Source: Streptomyces griseus subsp. griseus | Lineage (GTDB): Bacteria; Actinomycetota; Actinomycetes; Streptomycetales; Streptomycetaceae | Length of the DNA: 64,000 nt | Direction: 5' to 3' | NCBI RefSeq assembly: GCF_003610995.1 | Contig: NZ_CP032543.1 | Coordinates: 4,092,001 to 4,156,000, forward strand | In this document: positions 1 to 7,508 of the stretch, piece after piece | Position numbering within the stretch: the first letter of the stretch is position 1 | Layout of the letters: every line of letters starts with the position of its first letter | Program-made: the position numbers and the translations under genes | The notes under the pieces: model-generated | Databases searched by the model: none | Told to the model about the DNA's origin: nothing | The model's input: the letters and a program-made list of their open reading frames with translations, nothing else

Positions 1-193
1 GATCGAGGTCAACCGTCTGGAGAACCAGGCCGACCAGATCCACCGCAAGCTGCTGGCCCAGCTCTTCAACGGCAAGTACGACGCCATGGAGGTGCTGAAG
101 CTCAAGCAGATCGTGGATGTGCTGGAAGAGGCGGCTGACGCGTTCGAGCACGTGGCCAACACCGTGGAGACCATCGCGGTCAAGGAGTCCTGA
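1..193 (+). CDS. DUF47 (PhoU-like) Pit accessory protein, C-terminal fragment
   Basis: Only the last 63 codons are in the window; the 5' end lies beyond base 1. The fragment is a charged amphipathic helix bundle (IEVNRLENQADQI, VLEEAADAFEHVANTVETIA), typical of the DUF47 family, whose members resemble PhoU and sit directly upstream of Pit phosphate permeases. Family knowledge suggests it modulates the partner permease. It ends 5 nt before the pit start and its last codons contain the Shine-Dalgarno AAGGAG (182-187) for pit, so the two are almost certainly co-transcribed and translationally linked. The family call rests on the fragment plus the pit neighbour. Confidence 0.85.
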   Translation, partial: IEVNRLENQADQIHRKLLAQLFNGKYDAMEVLKLKQIVDVLEEAADAFEHVANTVETIAVKES

Positions 194-198
194 ACCTC

Positions 199-1197
199 GT
201 GGACACCTTTGCGCTGATCGTGACCATCGGTGTCGCGCTCGGCTTCACGTATACGAACGGCTTCCACGACTCCGCGAACGCCATCGCCACCTCGGTCTCC
301 ACCCGGGCGCTGACCCCGCGTGCGGCTCTGGCGATGGCGGCGGTGATGAACCTCGCCGGCGCCTTCCTGGGCCAGGGGGTCGCCAAGACCGTCAGCGAAG
401 GCCTGATCGCCACGCCCGTCGGGCAGAAGGGGATGGGCATCCTGTTCGCGGCGCTGGTCGGCGCGATCATCTGGAACCTCATCACCTGGTACTACGGTCT
501 CCCGTCCTCCTCCTCGCACGCACTGTTCGGCGGCATGGTCGGGGCGGCGCTGGCCGGCGGGACGGACGTCATCTGGTCCGGCGTACTGGAGAAGATCGTC
601 ATCCCGATGTTCCTCTCCCCGGTCATCGGCCTGGTGGTCGGCTATCTGGTGATGGTCGGCATCATGTGGATGTTCCGGAACGCCAACCCGCACAAGGCCA
701 AGCGCGGCTTCCGGATCGCGCAGACGGTCTCGGCGGCGGGCATGGCGCTCGGCCACGGCCTCCAGGACGCGCAGAAGACGATGGGCATCGTGGTGATGGC
801 CCTGGTCATCGCCGACATCGAGGGCCCCAACGACGAGATCCCGGTCTGGGTCAAGATCGCCTGTGCGCTGATGCTCTCGCTCGGTACGTACGCGGGCGGC
901 TGGCGCATCATGCGTACCCTCGGCCGGAAGATCATCGAGTTGGACCCGCCGCAGGGCTTCGCCGCCGAGACGACCGGCGCGTCGATCATGTTCGGTTCGG
1001 CGTTCCTGTTCCACGCCCCGATCTCCACGACGCATGTCATCACCTCCGCGATCATGGGCGTCGGCGCCACGAAGCGGGTGAACGCCGTGCGCTGGGGCGT
1101 CGCGAAGAACATCATCCTCGGCTGGTTCATCACCATGCCGGCCGCCGCGCTGGTCGCGGCGCTGAGCTACGGCGCGGTGCTGCTGCTCTTCGGCTGA
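199..1197 (+). CDS. pit: Low-affinity inorganic phosphate transporter, PitA/PHO-4 family
   Basis: A 332-residue integral membrane protein of the PHO-4 (PiT) family, which imports phosphate, usually as a metal-phosphate complex, driven by the proton gradient. The N-terminal signature GFHDSANAIATSVSTRALTP lies at about residues 21-40, and the inverted-repeat counterpart GHGLQDAQKTMGI at about 185-197. The segment GLPSSSSHAL near residue 100 is also characteristic. About ten hydrophobic segments are visible and length is normal. The GTG at 199 is chosen because AAGGAG sits 11 nt upstream and the DUF47 stop is 5 nt away. It converges with the high-affinity pst operon, so both phosphate uptake systems are side by side. 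Confidence 0.95.
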   Translation: MDTFALIVTIGVALGFTYTNGFHDSANAIATSVSTRALTPRAALAMAAVMNLAGAFLGQGVAKTVSEGLIATPVGQKGMGILFAALVGAIIWNLITWYYGLPSSSSHALFGGMVGAALAGGTDVIWSGVLEKIVIPMFLSPVIGLVVGYLVMVGIMWMFRNANPHKAKRGFRIAQTVSAAGMALGHGLQDAQKTMGIVVMALVIADIEGPNDEIPVWVKIACALMLSLGTYAGGWRIMRTLGRKIIELDPPQGFAAETTGASIMFGSAFLFHAPISTTHVITSAIMGVGATKRVNAVRWGVAKNIILGWFITMPAAALVAALSYGAVLLLFG

Positions 1198-1282
1198 GTC
1201 CGACCCGGCCGAGTCCGAGTCGGCCGAGTCCGAGCCGGCCGAGCCTGAAAAGGGCGCGCGAGCCTGAAGAGGGCACAGACAT

Positions 1283-1322
1283 GGGTCCGCCCCCGCTCTC
1301 CGAGGAGAGCGGGGGCGGACCC
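1283..1322. terminator. Bidirectional stem-loop terminator between pit and pstB
   Basis: Perfect inverted repeat with 19-bp arms (1283-1301 and 1304-1322), very GC-rich, followed on the plus strand by TTTCGCCTT. It lies between the convergent 3' ends of pit and pstB and can serve both. Just before it (1198-1260) is an imprecise short direct repeat based on CGGCCGAGTCCGAG. Confidence 0.85.
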
Positions 1323-1380
1323 TTTCGCCTTGTGGTGGCACCGCCATGCAGCACCGCAAGGCCGTATGTGAGGGAGCGGC

Positions 1381-2157
1381 TCAGCCGAAGCGGCCGGAGA
1401 TGTAGTCCTCCGTGGCCTGGACCGACGGGTTGGAGAAGATCCGCTCCGTCTCGTCTATCTCGATGAGCCGGCCGGGCTTGCCGACCGCCGCGAGGTTGAA
1501 GAACGCGGTGCGGTCCGAGACGCGGGCCGCCTGCTGCATGTTGTGCGTGACGATGACGATCGTGAAGCGCTCCTTCAGCTCGCCGATCAGGTCCTCGATG
1601 GCGAGGGTGGAGATCGGGTCGAGGGCCGAGCACGGCTCGTCCATCAGCAGGACCTGCGGCTCCACCGCGATGGCGCGGGCGATGCACAGGCGCTGCTGCT
1701 GGCCGCCGGAGAGGCCGGAGCCGGGCTTGTTGAGCCGGTCCTTGACCTCGTTCCAGAGGTTCGCGCCGCGCAGGGACTTCTCCACGACGTCGTTCAGCTC
1801 GCTCTTGCGGTAGCTGCCGTTGAGCCGCAGGCCCGCCGCCACGTTGTCAAAGATCGACATGGTGGGGAAGGGGTTGGGGCGCTGGAAGACCATGCCGACC
1901 GTGCGGCGCACGGTGACCGGGTCGACGTTGGAGGCGTAGAGGTTCTCGTCGTCCAGCAGCACCTTGCCCTCGACGCGGCCGCCGGGGGTGACCTCGTGCA
2001 TCCGGTTCAGGGTGCGCAGGAAGGTGGACTTGCCGCAGCCGGAGGGGCCGATGAAGGCGGTCACGGAGCGGGGTTCCACGGTCATCGAGATGTCCTCGAT
2101 GGCCTTGTGGCTGCCGTAGTAGGCGGTGAGGCCGCTGATGTCGATGCGCTTGGCCAT
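1381..2157 (-). CDS. pstB: Phosphate ABC transporter ATP-binding protein PstB
   Basis: A 258-residue ATPase of the PstSCAB high-affinity phosphate importer. Walker [10 protein letters not shown] lies at residues 37-45, the signature [14 protein letters not shown] near 149 and Walker [12 protein letters not shown] near 170, followed by the switch histidine in VTHNMQ. The ATG at 2157 (MAKRID) is preferred as the usual PstB start; a GTG at 2166 would add three residues. The upstream GAAAGAAG is an acceptable ribosome-binding site. It is the last gene of pstS-pstC-pstA-pstB, 40 nt after pstA, and ends at the shared terminator with pit. Confidence 0.97.
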   Translation of the reverse strand: MAKRIDISGLTAYYGSHKAIEDISMTVEPRSVTAFIGPSGCGKSTFLRTLNRMHEVTPGGRVEGKVLLDDENLYASNVDPVTVRRTVGMVFQRPNPFPTMSIFDNVAAGLRLNGSYRKSELNDVVEKSLRGANLWNEVKDRLNKPGSGLSGGQQQRLCIARAIAVEPQVLLMDEPCSALDPISTLAIEDLIGELKERFTIVIVTHNMQQAARVSDRTAFFNLAAVGKPGRLIEIDETERIFSNPSVQATEDYISGRFG

Positions 2158-2197
2158 GGAAATCACTGCTTCTTTCGGGAGGTCGCTGATGGCCGCG

Positions 2198-3280
2198 TCA
2201 GCGACCGGTCTTCGGGGCCTTCCAGCGGGCGATCCCGCGGGCCACGAGGTTGAGGATCATGACGAAGGCGATCAGTACCAGGGCTGCCGCCCAGGCGCGG
2301 TCGTACGAGGCGGCCTCGCCGATCTTGTACTGCTCGTAGATGTAGAACGGCAGCGAGGACTGGGCGCCCGAGAAGGGGTTCGCGTTGATCAGCTGGCTGC
2401 CGAAGACCAGCAGGATGATCGGGGCGGTCTCACCGGCGATACGGGCGATGGCCAGCATGACGCCGGTGGTGATGCCGCCGATCGCGGTCGGCAGGACCAC
2501 CTTCAGGATGGTGCGCCACTTCGGGATGCCCAGGGCGAGGGAGGCCTCGCGGAGCTCGTTGGGGACGAGCTTCAGCATCTCCTCGGTGGAGCGGACCACG
2601 ACCGGGATCATCAGGATCGTCAGGGCGAGCGCGCCCATCAGGCCGGACGGCTGGATCTCGAAGATCAGCATGATCGACAGGATGAAGAGACCGGCCACGA
2701 TGGACGGGATGCCCGTCATCACGTCGACGAAGAAGGTGACGGCCTTGGCGAGCGAGCCCTTGCCGTACTCCACCAGGTAGACGGCGGTCAGCAGACCGAG
2801 CGGGGCGGAGATCACCGTGGCGATGCCGACCTGCTCCAGGGTGCCGATCAGCGCGTGGTAGACGCCGCCGCTGGCCTCGGAGCCGAGCACACCGGCCATG
2901 GAGTGGGTGAGGAAGTAGCCGTCCAGGCGCTCGGCGCCGCGGCTGATCGTCGTCCACAGCAGGGAGGCCAGCGGGATGACCGCTATCAGGAAGCAGACCC
3001 AGACGACGCTGGTGGCCAGGCGGTCCTTGGCCTGGCGCTGGTTCTCCACGACGGTGGTGGCGACGTAGGAGATGGCCAGGAAGAGCAGGGCGGCGATCAT
3101 GCCCCACTGCACCTTGCTGTGCCAGCCGGCGGCGGTGCTGATGGAGACGGAGAGCACGATCGCCAGGGCGGCGAAGCCGACGGGGGCCAGGCGGGGAAGG
3201 GAGCGGCTGCTCAGGCCGGACTTCGGCGCGGGCCCGGTGGGCGGCGTCGGCCGGTCCTGTACGGCGGTTGCGTGGCTCAT
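2198..3280 (-). CDS. pstA: Phosphate ABC transporter permease PstA
   Basis: A 360-residue inner-membrane permease. A proline-rich cytoplasmic N-terminus (about residues 1-30) is followed by two membrane spans and then the conserved permease core with the EAA-like loop [20 protein letters not shown], which contacts PstB. The N-terminal extension and extra spans are common in actinobacterial PstA. Its ATG overlaps the pstC stop by 4 nt (ATGA), indicating translational coupling. Expression should follow the PHO-box promoter in front of pstS. Confidence 0.96.
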   Translation of the reverse strand: MSHATAVQDRPTPPTGPAPKSGLSSRSLPRLAPVGFAALAIVLSVSISTAAGWHSKVQWGMIAALLFLAISYVATTVVENQRQAKDRLATSVVWVCFLIAVIPLASLLWTTISRGAERLDGYFLTHSMAGVLGSEASGGVYHALIGTLEQVGIATVISAPLGLLTAVYLVEYGKGSLAKAVTFFVDVMTGIPSIVAGLFILSIMLIFEIQPSGLMGALALTILMIPVVVRSTEEMLKLVPNELREASLALGIPKWRTILKVVLPTAIGGITTGVMLAIARIAGETAPIILLVFGSQLINANPFSGAQSSLPFYIYEQYKIGEAASYDRAWAAALVLIAFVMILNLVARGIARWKAPKTGR

Positions 3281-4278
3281 GCGTTGGCCCCCGAATACTC
3301 CTTGCGGCGGGCGATGATGAGCCGGGCCGCGCCGTTGACCAGCAGGGTGAGGACGAAGAGGACGAGACCGGAGGCGATCAGGGCGTCGCGCCCGAACTCG
3401 TCGGCCTCGCCGAACTTCGCCGCGATGTTCTGCGCGAAGGTTCCGCCGCCCGGGTTGAGCACGTGCAGCGAGATGATGAAGCTCGGGGAGAGGACCGTGG
3501 CGACGGCCATCGTCTCGCCGAGCGCGCGGCCGAGGCCGAGCATCGAGGCGGAGATGATGCCGGAGCGGCCGAACGGCAGCACCGAGAGGCGGATGACCTC
3601 CCAGCGGGTGGCGCCGAGCGCGAGGGCGGCCTCCTCGTTCATCTTCGGGACCTGGAGGAAGACCTCGCGGCTGACGCTGGTCACGATCGGCAGGATCATG
3701 ATCGCGAGCAGCACGCCGACGGTGAAGAGCGAGCGGGCGACGCCGACCTCGGTCTTCTCGAAGATGTACGTCCAGCCGAAGAACTGGTCCAGCCAGAGGT
3801 TCAGGCCCTCCAGGTACGGCACCAGGACGAGGGCGCCCCAGATGCCGTAGACGATGCTGGGGACGGCGGCGAGCAGGTCGACGACGTACGCGATGGGGGC
3901 GGCCAGCTTGCGCGGCGCGTAGTGCGAGATGAACAGCGCGATGCCGACAGCGATCGGAACCGCGATGACCATCGCGATGATCGAGCTGACGACCGTGCCG
4001 AAGAGCAGGACGGCGATGCCGAAGACTGGCGGGTCACCGGCCGGGTTCCAGTCGAAGGTGGTGAGGAAGTTGCCCTCGTCCTTCGAGATGGCGATGGCGG
4101 CCCGGTAGCTGAGGAACACGGCGATCGACGCCATGATCACGAGCAGCAGGATGCCCGAGCCGCGCGAGAGGCCCACGAAGACCTTGTCGCCCATGCGCCC
4201 GGTGGACTTGGGGCTCTCGGCCCGTTCCGGTGGGGCCGGCGGGGCCGGTGGTGTGTCTATCGGTGTGGTGGAAGCCAT
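3277..4278 (-). CDS. pstC: Phosphate ABC transporter permease PstC
   Basis: A 333-residue permease partner of PstA. The N-terminus is Pro/Ala-rich (about residues 1-28), then six or so membrane segments with the coupling-loop motif MNEEAALALGATRWEVIRLS and a C-terminal segment LVLFVLTLLVNGAARLII. Start ATG at 4278 fits the family. A 148-nt gap containing a strong hairpin separates it from pstS, and its 3' end overlaps pstA by 4 nt. The hairpin probably lets PstS be made in excess over the membrane components. Confidence 0.96.
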   Translation of the reverse strand: MASTTPIDTPPAPPAPPERAESPKSTGRMGDKVFVGLSRGSGILLLVIMASIAVFLSYRAAIAISKDEGNFLTTFDWNPAGDPPVFGIAVLLFGTVVSSIIAMVIAVPIAVGIALFISHYAPRKLAAPIAYVVDLLAAVPSIVYGIWGALVLVPYLEGLNLWLDQFFGWTYIFEKTEVGVARSLFTVGVLLAIMILPIVTSVSREVFLQVPKMNEEAALALGATRWEVIRLSVLPFGRSGIISASMLGLGRALGETMAVATVLSPSFIISLHVLNPGGGTFAQNIAAKFGEADEFGRDALIASGLVLFVLTLLVNGAARLIIARRKEYSGANA

Positions 4279-4385
4279 GGTCTTTCCGGTCTGTGTGGGG
4301 GAGCCGGGGGCTCCCCTGGCGGCGGTGCACCGGATGGTCGGGGGCGGGCCGGTCCGGAGGGGTGCGCCGGGCCGGCCTGCCGGTG

Positions 4386-4419
4386 CCGCGTACCCGGGGC
4401 GGCGGCCCCGGGTACGCGG
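4386..4419. terminator. Hairpin in the pstS-pstC gap (probable partial terminator or mRNA stabiliser)
   Basis: Perfect 14-bp arms (4386-4399 and 4406-4419) with a 6-nt loop, lying just after the pstS stop on the minus strand. There is no U-run, so complete termination is unlikely. Inference: it attenuates read-through into pstC-A-B or protects the pstS message, giving more binding protein than permease, as is usual for binding-protein operons. Confidence 0.7.
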
Positions 4420-4426
4420 GTGGTGG

Positions 4427-5566
4427 TTACGAGAGGCCGTTGACGGTCTCGCGGACCTTCGCGTTGATCTCGGCCGGGATCGGGGCGTAGCCCGCCTCGG
4501 TCAGGATCTTCTGGCCGTCGTCGGAGGCGGCGTAGGAGAGGAAGGACTTGACCGTGTCGAGGGTCTCGGCCTTGTTGCCGGTGTCGCAGACGACCTCGTA
4601 GGTGACCAGGACCAGCGGGTAGGCGCCGTCGGCCTTGGTGGTGTAGTCGAGGTCGAGGGCCAGGTCCTTGCCGGTGCCCTTGATCTTGGCGGCGGCGATC
4701 GCCTTGGAGGCGTTCTCCGAGGTGGCCTCGACCGGGGCGGAGCCGCCGGTGTCGATGTCGACCGTGGAGATGCTCTGGGACTTGGCGTAGGAGAGCTCGA
4801 AGTAGCCGATCGCGCCGTCGACCTGCTTCACCTGGGCGGCGATGCCGGAGGAGCCGGACGCGGCCTGGCCACCGGGGGCCGGCCACTTCTTCTCGGCCTC
4901 GTACTTCCAGTCCTTCGGGGCGGCCGCGCCGAGGTACTTGCCGAGGTTCTGCGTGGTGCCGGAGTCCTCGGAGCGGTGGAAGGCCTGGATCGCCTTGTCC
5001 GGCAGCTCGACGCCGTCGTTGAGCTTGGCGATCGCCGGGTCGTTCCACTTCTTGATCTTCGTGTCGAAGATCTTGGCGAGGGTGGGGGCGTCCAGCGTGA
5101 GCTTGTCGACACCCTCCAGGTGGTAGCCGATCGCGACCGGGCCGCCGACCATCGGGAGGTTGATGCCCTGGCCGGTCTTGCAGGCCTTCTTCGACTCCTC
5201 GACCTCTTCCGGCTTCAGCGCGGAGTCGGAGCCGGCGAAGCCCACGGTGCCCTGGTTGAAGGCGACGATGCCCTCACCGGAGGAGGAGGAGTTGTAGTTG
5301 ATCTCCACACCGGAACAGGCGGCCATGTAGTTCTTGACCCAGAGGTCCATGGCGTTCTTCTGAGCGCTGGAGCCGGAGGCGCGCAACTGGCCCTTGGCCT
5401 TGCCGCAGTCGATGCTCGACGCCGCGGAGCTCTTGTCACCGTTGGCCTTGGGTGTACCGGGGTCGCTGTTGTCGTCCGAACCGCACGCCGTGAGGACCAG
5501 GGCGCCGGAGACGGCGAGGGCACCGAGCGCGGTGGCACGAAGCCGGTTCTTGCGCTGAAGCTTCAC
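4427..5566 (-). CDS. pstS: Phosphate-binding lipoprotein PstS
   Basis: A 379-residue periplasmic-type phosphate receptor anchored as a lipoprotein. A charged n-region (MKLQRKNRLR) and hydrophobic stretch end in the lipobox LTAC with the acylated cysteine at residue 28, followed by a Ser/Asp-rich linker. Conserved ligand-site segments include ASGSSAQKNAMDLW, YNSSSSGEGIVAFNQG and FHRSEDSGTTQNLGKYL. First gene of the pst operon; two to four PHO-box units lie 115-160 nt upstream, so strong induction by PhoP under phosphate limitation is expected. Length is typical for Streptomyces. Confidence 0.98.
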   Translation of the reverse strand: MKLQRKNRLRATALGALAVSGALVLTACGSDDNSDPGTPKANGDKSSAASSIDCGKAKGQLRASGSSAQKNAMDLWVKNYMAACSGVEINYNSSSSGEGIVAFNQGTVGFAGSDSALKPEEVEESKKACKTGQGINLPMVGGPVAIGYHLEGVDKLTLDAPTLAKIFDTKIKKWNDPAIAKLNDGVELPDKAIQAFHRSEDSGTTQNLGKYLGAAAPKDWKYEAEKKWPAPGGQAASGSSGIAAQVKQVDGAIGYFELSYAKSQSISTVDIDTGGSAPVEATSENASKAIAAAKIKGTGKDLALDLDYTTKADGAYPLVLVTYEVVCDTGNKAETLDTVKSFLSYAASDDGQKILTEAGYAPIPAEINAKVRETVNGLS

Positions 5567-5669
5567 TTTTCGGGTGTTCCTTCCAGGAGCCGCCGTGATC
5601 TGTTCGTTCTACGACGGCGTGCGATGAGGAGGGTTGCTGCGGCTTGTCGCCGCGCACCGTGTACGTCCG

Positions 5670-5724
5670 AAATTAGGCAGAACAGGTGAAGCCGCTTACG
5701 GGGGAGAGTGAACGGGAGGTGAAC
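5670..5724 (-). promoter_or_regulatory. pstS promoter with PHO-box array
   Basis: Read on the minus strand, two contiguous 11-nt direct-repeat units, GTTCACCTCCC (5714-5724) and GTTCACTCTCC (5703-5713), match the Streptomyces PhoP-binding unit. A degenerate unit occupies 5692-5702 and a further match, CTTCACCTGTT, 5681-5691, so four units stay in 11-nt phase. A -10-like TAATTT lies at 5670-5675, just downstream of the last unit, so the PHO boxes occupy the -35 position, the usual arrangement for PhoP-activated promoters. Confidence 0.88.
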
Positions 5725-5772
5725 CGTGTCGGGCAGGCGGGTGCGGGCCGTGTCCTGCCGGTGACCTACGCC

Positions 5773-6234
5773 TCAGCTGCGGGGGAGCGCGGAGAGGAGC
5801 GCGGCGAGCTGTTCGCGGTCGCGCGGCTGGGTGAGGCGTACGCGGGCGGCCTCGGGCGCCAGCCACAGCAGCCGGTCGACCTCGTCGTTGGCCTCGAACG
5901 CGCCTCCCGTCGCCTCGGCGGCCCAGTAGGCGACCTCCTTGGGGCGGCCGTCGACGAGATACCGGGCGGTGGGGAGCGGCGCACCCGGGGCGCAGTGGTG
6001 GCCGGTCTCCTCCAGGACCTCCCGTACGGCGGCGGCCAGCGGCTCCTCGTCGCGCTTCAGCTTGCCCTTGGGGAAGGACCAGTCGTCGTAGCGGGGCCGG
6101 TGGACCAGGCACACCTCCACCCCACCGCCTTCCGGGGCGCGGCGCCACAGGACGCACCCCGCCGCCAGGACCGTGCGGGCGCCGGGGGAGCGGTGCGCGC
6201 CGTCCCGTACGTGGTGTTCCCGGCCGCCGCTCAT
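5773..6234 (-). CDS. NUDIX hydrolase (MutT-like)
   Basis: A 153-residue protein with a complete Nudix box starting GKLKRDEEPLAAAVREVLEE at about residues 57-79, the metal-dependent site that hydrolyses nucleoside diphosphates linked to another moiety. The preceding DDWSFPKGK is typical of the diadenosine-polyphosphate or MutT1-like branch; substrate is not determinable here. The ATG at 6234 overlaps the stop of the CHAD gene (ATGA), so it is translationally coupled and belongs to the ppk-CHAD-NUDIX group. The reading frame is open far upstream, but only this start gives a normal-length family member. Confidence 0.9.
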   Translation of the reverse strand: MSGGREHHVRDGAHRSPGARTVLAAGCVLWRRAPEGGGVEVCLVHRPRYDDWSFPKGKLKRDEEPLAAAVREVLEETGHHCAPGAPLPTARYLVDGRPKEVAYWAAEATGGAFEANDEVDRLLWLAPEAARVRLTQPRDREQLAALLSALPRS

Positions 6235-7202
6235 GGGGCCGTCATGGCCGCCGCGTACGGCCAGGTCTCCCGGAACACCGCCCGCGCGGCCTCCACCTCG
6301 TGGCGCTGGTCCGCGTGGAGCACGCCCAGGGCGTACGCGGTGGCCGGGGCGATCCGCGGGGTGCGGGCCGCCGACGCCGCTGCCGAGGCCGCCTCCGCCG
6401 CGTCCCGGTGCAGGTCCAGGGCGTGTCCGGCACCGGTGAGGACCGGGTCGGCGGCGCCCAGGACGACCTCGTGGGCGTACCGGTGCAGCCGCAGCAGCAG
6501 CCGGGCCTGGTGCCAGGCCGCGTCCTGCGCCTCGTTGTACGGCTCCGCCGACGCGTCGGGCGGGAGGGCCGCCACCGCGCCGATCAGCCGTTGCTCGGCA
6601 CGTTCGGCGGGCTCCAGGACCGCCTCGGCGCCCCGGCTCGCGGTGCCCGGGGCCAGCGGGACCTCGGAGGCGAGCAGCGCCACGGCGTCGGCGACCGCGT
6701 GGAAGCGGGAGGAGCCGAGGGCCTGGAGCGCGGCGGAGTGGGCCCGGGTCCGGACGAGGGTGAGCTGGCGCTCCAGCAGCGCCCCGGCCCGCGCCGCTCC
6801 GACACCGAGCACGGCCCGGCTCTGGGCGTCCGGGGCGGCGGGTGCTTTGGCGGCGGGCTTGGTGCCGCGGGCCGCCGGAAGGGGAGCCCCGGAGAGCTGG
6901 TGCAGGGCTTCGAGCAGGCGGGTCAGCCGGCCGGCGTACGCGTGTTCCCGGGCGAGGGTGCCGGAGAGCCAGGCCAGTTCCGTACGGAGGTGGTCGGCCC
7001 AGGCCGGGTCCAGGACGGAGCGGAAGGTGTGCAGCGAGCCGCTGATCCGCCGGGCCGAGCGGCGCAGGGCGCGTGCCGCGGCCTCGGCGCCCTGGCCGTT
7101 GGCGTCGGAGGGGGCGCTGTGCTCGCGGTGCAGGCGCAGGCTGCGCAGGAAGTCCGCGGCCTGCCCCCGGAGGTAGGGCGCGAGCACGGCCTCGGCGCTC
7201 AC
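6231..7202 (-). CDS. CHAD-domain protein
   Basis: A 323-residue, helix-rich protein with conserved histidines and basic residues in the CHAD pattern (VLAPYLRGQAADFLRSLRLH, SARRISGSLHTFRSVLD, HRYAHEVVLGAADPV). CHAD domains bind polyphosphate, consistent with its place directly downstream of ppk. The start is uncertain: GTG at 7202 is the only ATG/GTG/TTG codon in this frame after the ppk stop, but no Shine-Dalgarno precedes it. The reading frame is the same as that of ppk and stays open for about 100 codons between them. It is coupled to the NUDIX gene by a 4-nt overlap. Confidence 0.85.
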   Translation of the reverse strand: MSAEAVLAPYLRGQAADFLRSLRLHREHSAPSDANGQGAEAAARALRRSARRISGSLHTFRSVLDPAWADHLRTELAWLSGTLAREHAYAGRLTRLLEALHQLSGAPLPAARGTKPAAKAPAAPDAQSRAVLGVGAARAGALLERQLTLVRTRAHSAALQALGSSRFHAVADAVALLASEVPLAPGTASRGAEAVLEPAERAEQRLIGAVAALPPDASAEPYNEAQDAAWHQARLLLRLHRYAHEVVLGAADPVLTGAGHALDLHRDAAEAASAAASAARTPRIAPATAYALGVLHADQRHEVEAARAVFRETWPYAAAMTAP

Positions 7203-7508
7203 GTCGTCGGCGGGGCGGGGCGTGGCGGCCCTGCGGGGGGCGGGTTGCGGCGAGGCCGGCCGCTGTGGGGCGGCCTCGCGGGGAGCGGGCTCCTCCGCGA
7301 GGACCCGCTCCGGAAGGACTCCTTCCGGCAGGAGCGGCTCTTGGGGGGCTCCCTCCGGAAGGCCCCCTCCGCGGGAGGCCCATCCCCGAGAGGCCCAAGG
7401 ACCGCAGGGCCCCCGGCTCAGGGGCCCCGAGGGTCCCTCCTCGGGGGCGCCGTCCTCCGGGCCCCGGCCGCGGAGGGTTCCGCGGTGGGGCGGGTCGTCG
7501 TCTGGTGG
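7203..7508. other. 306-bp stop-free GC-rich spacer between ppk and the CHAD gene
   Basis: No start codon, Shine-Dalgarno or terminator is visible. The minus strand is open in the ppk/CHAD frame throughout and would encode a Pro/Gly/Glu/Arg-rich stretch with a recurring LPEG-like motif; the DNA contains several TCCGGAAGG-type short inverted pieces. It may be a 5' extension of the CHAD protein with a non-standard start, or a diverged spacer. Confidence 0.6.
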
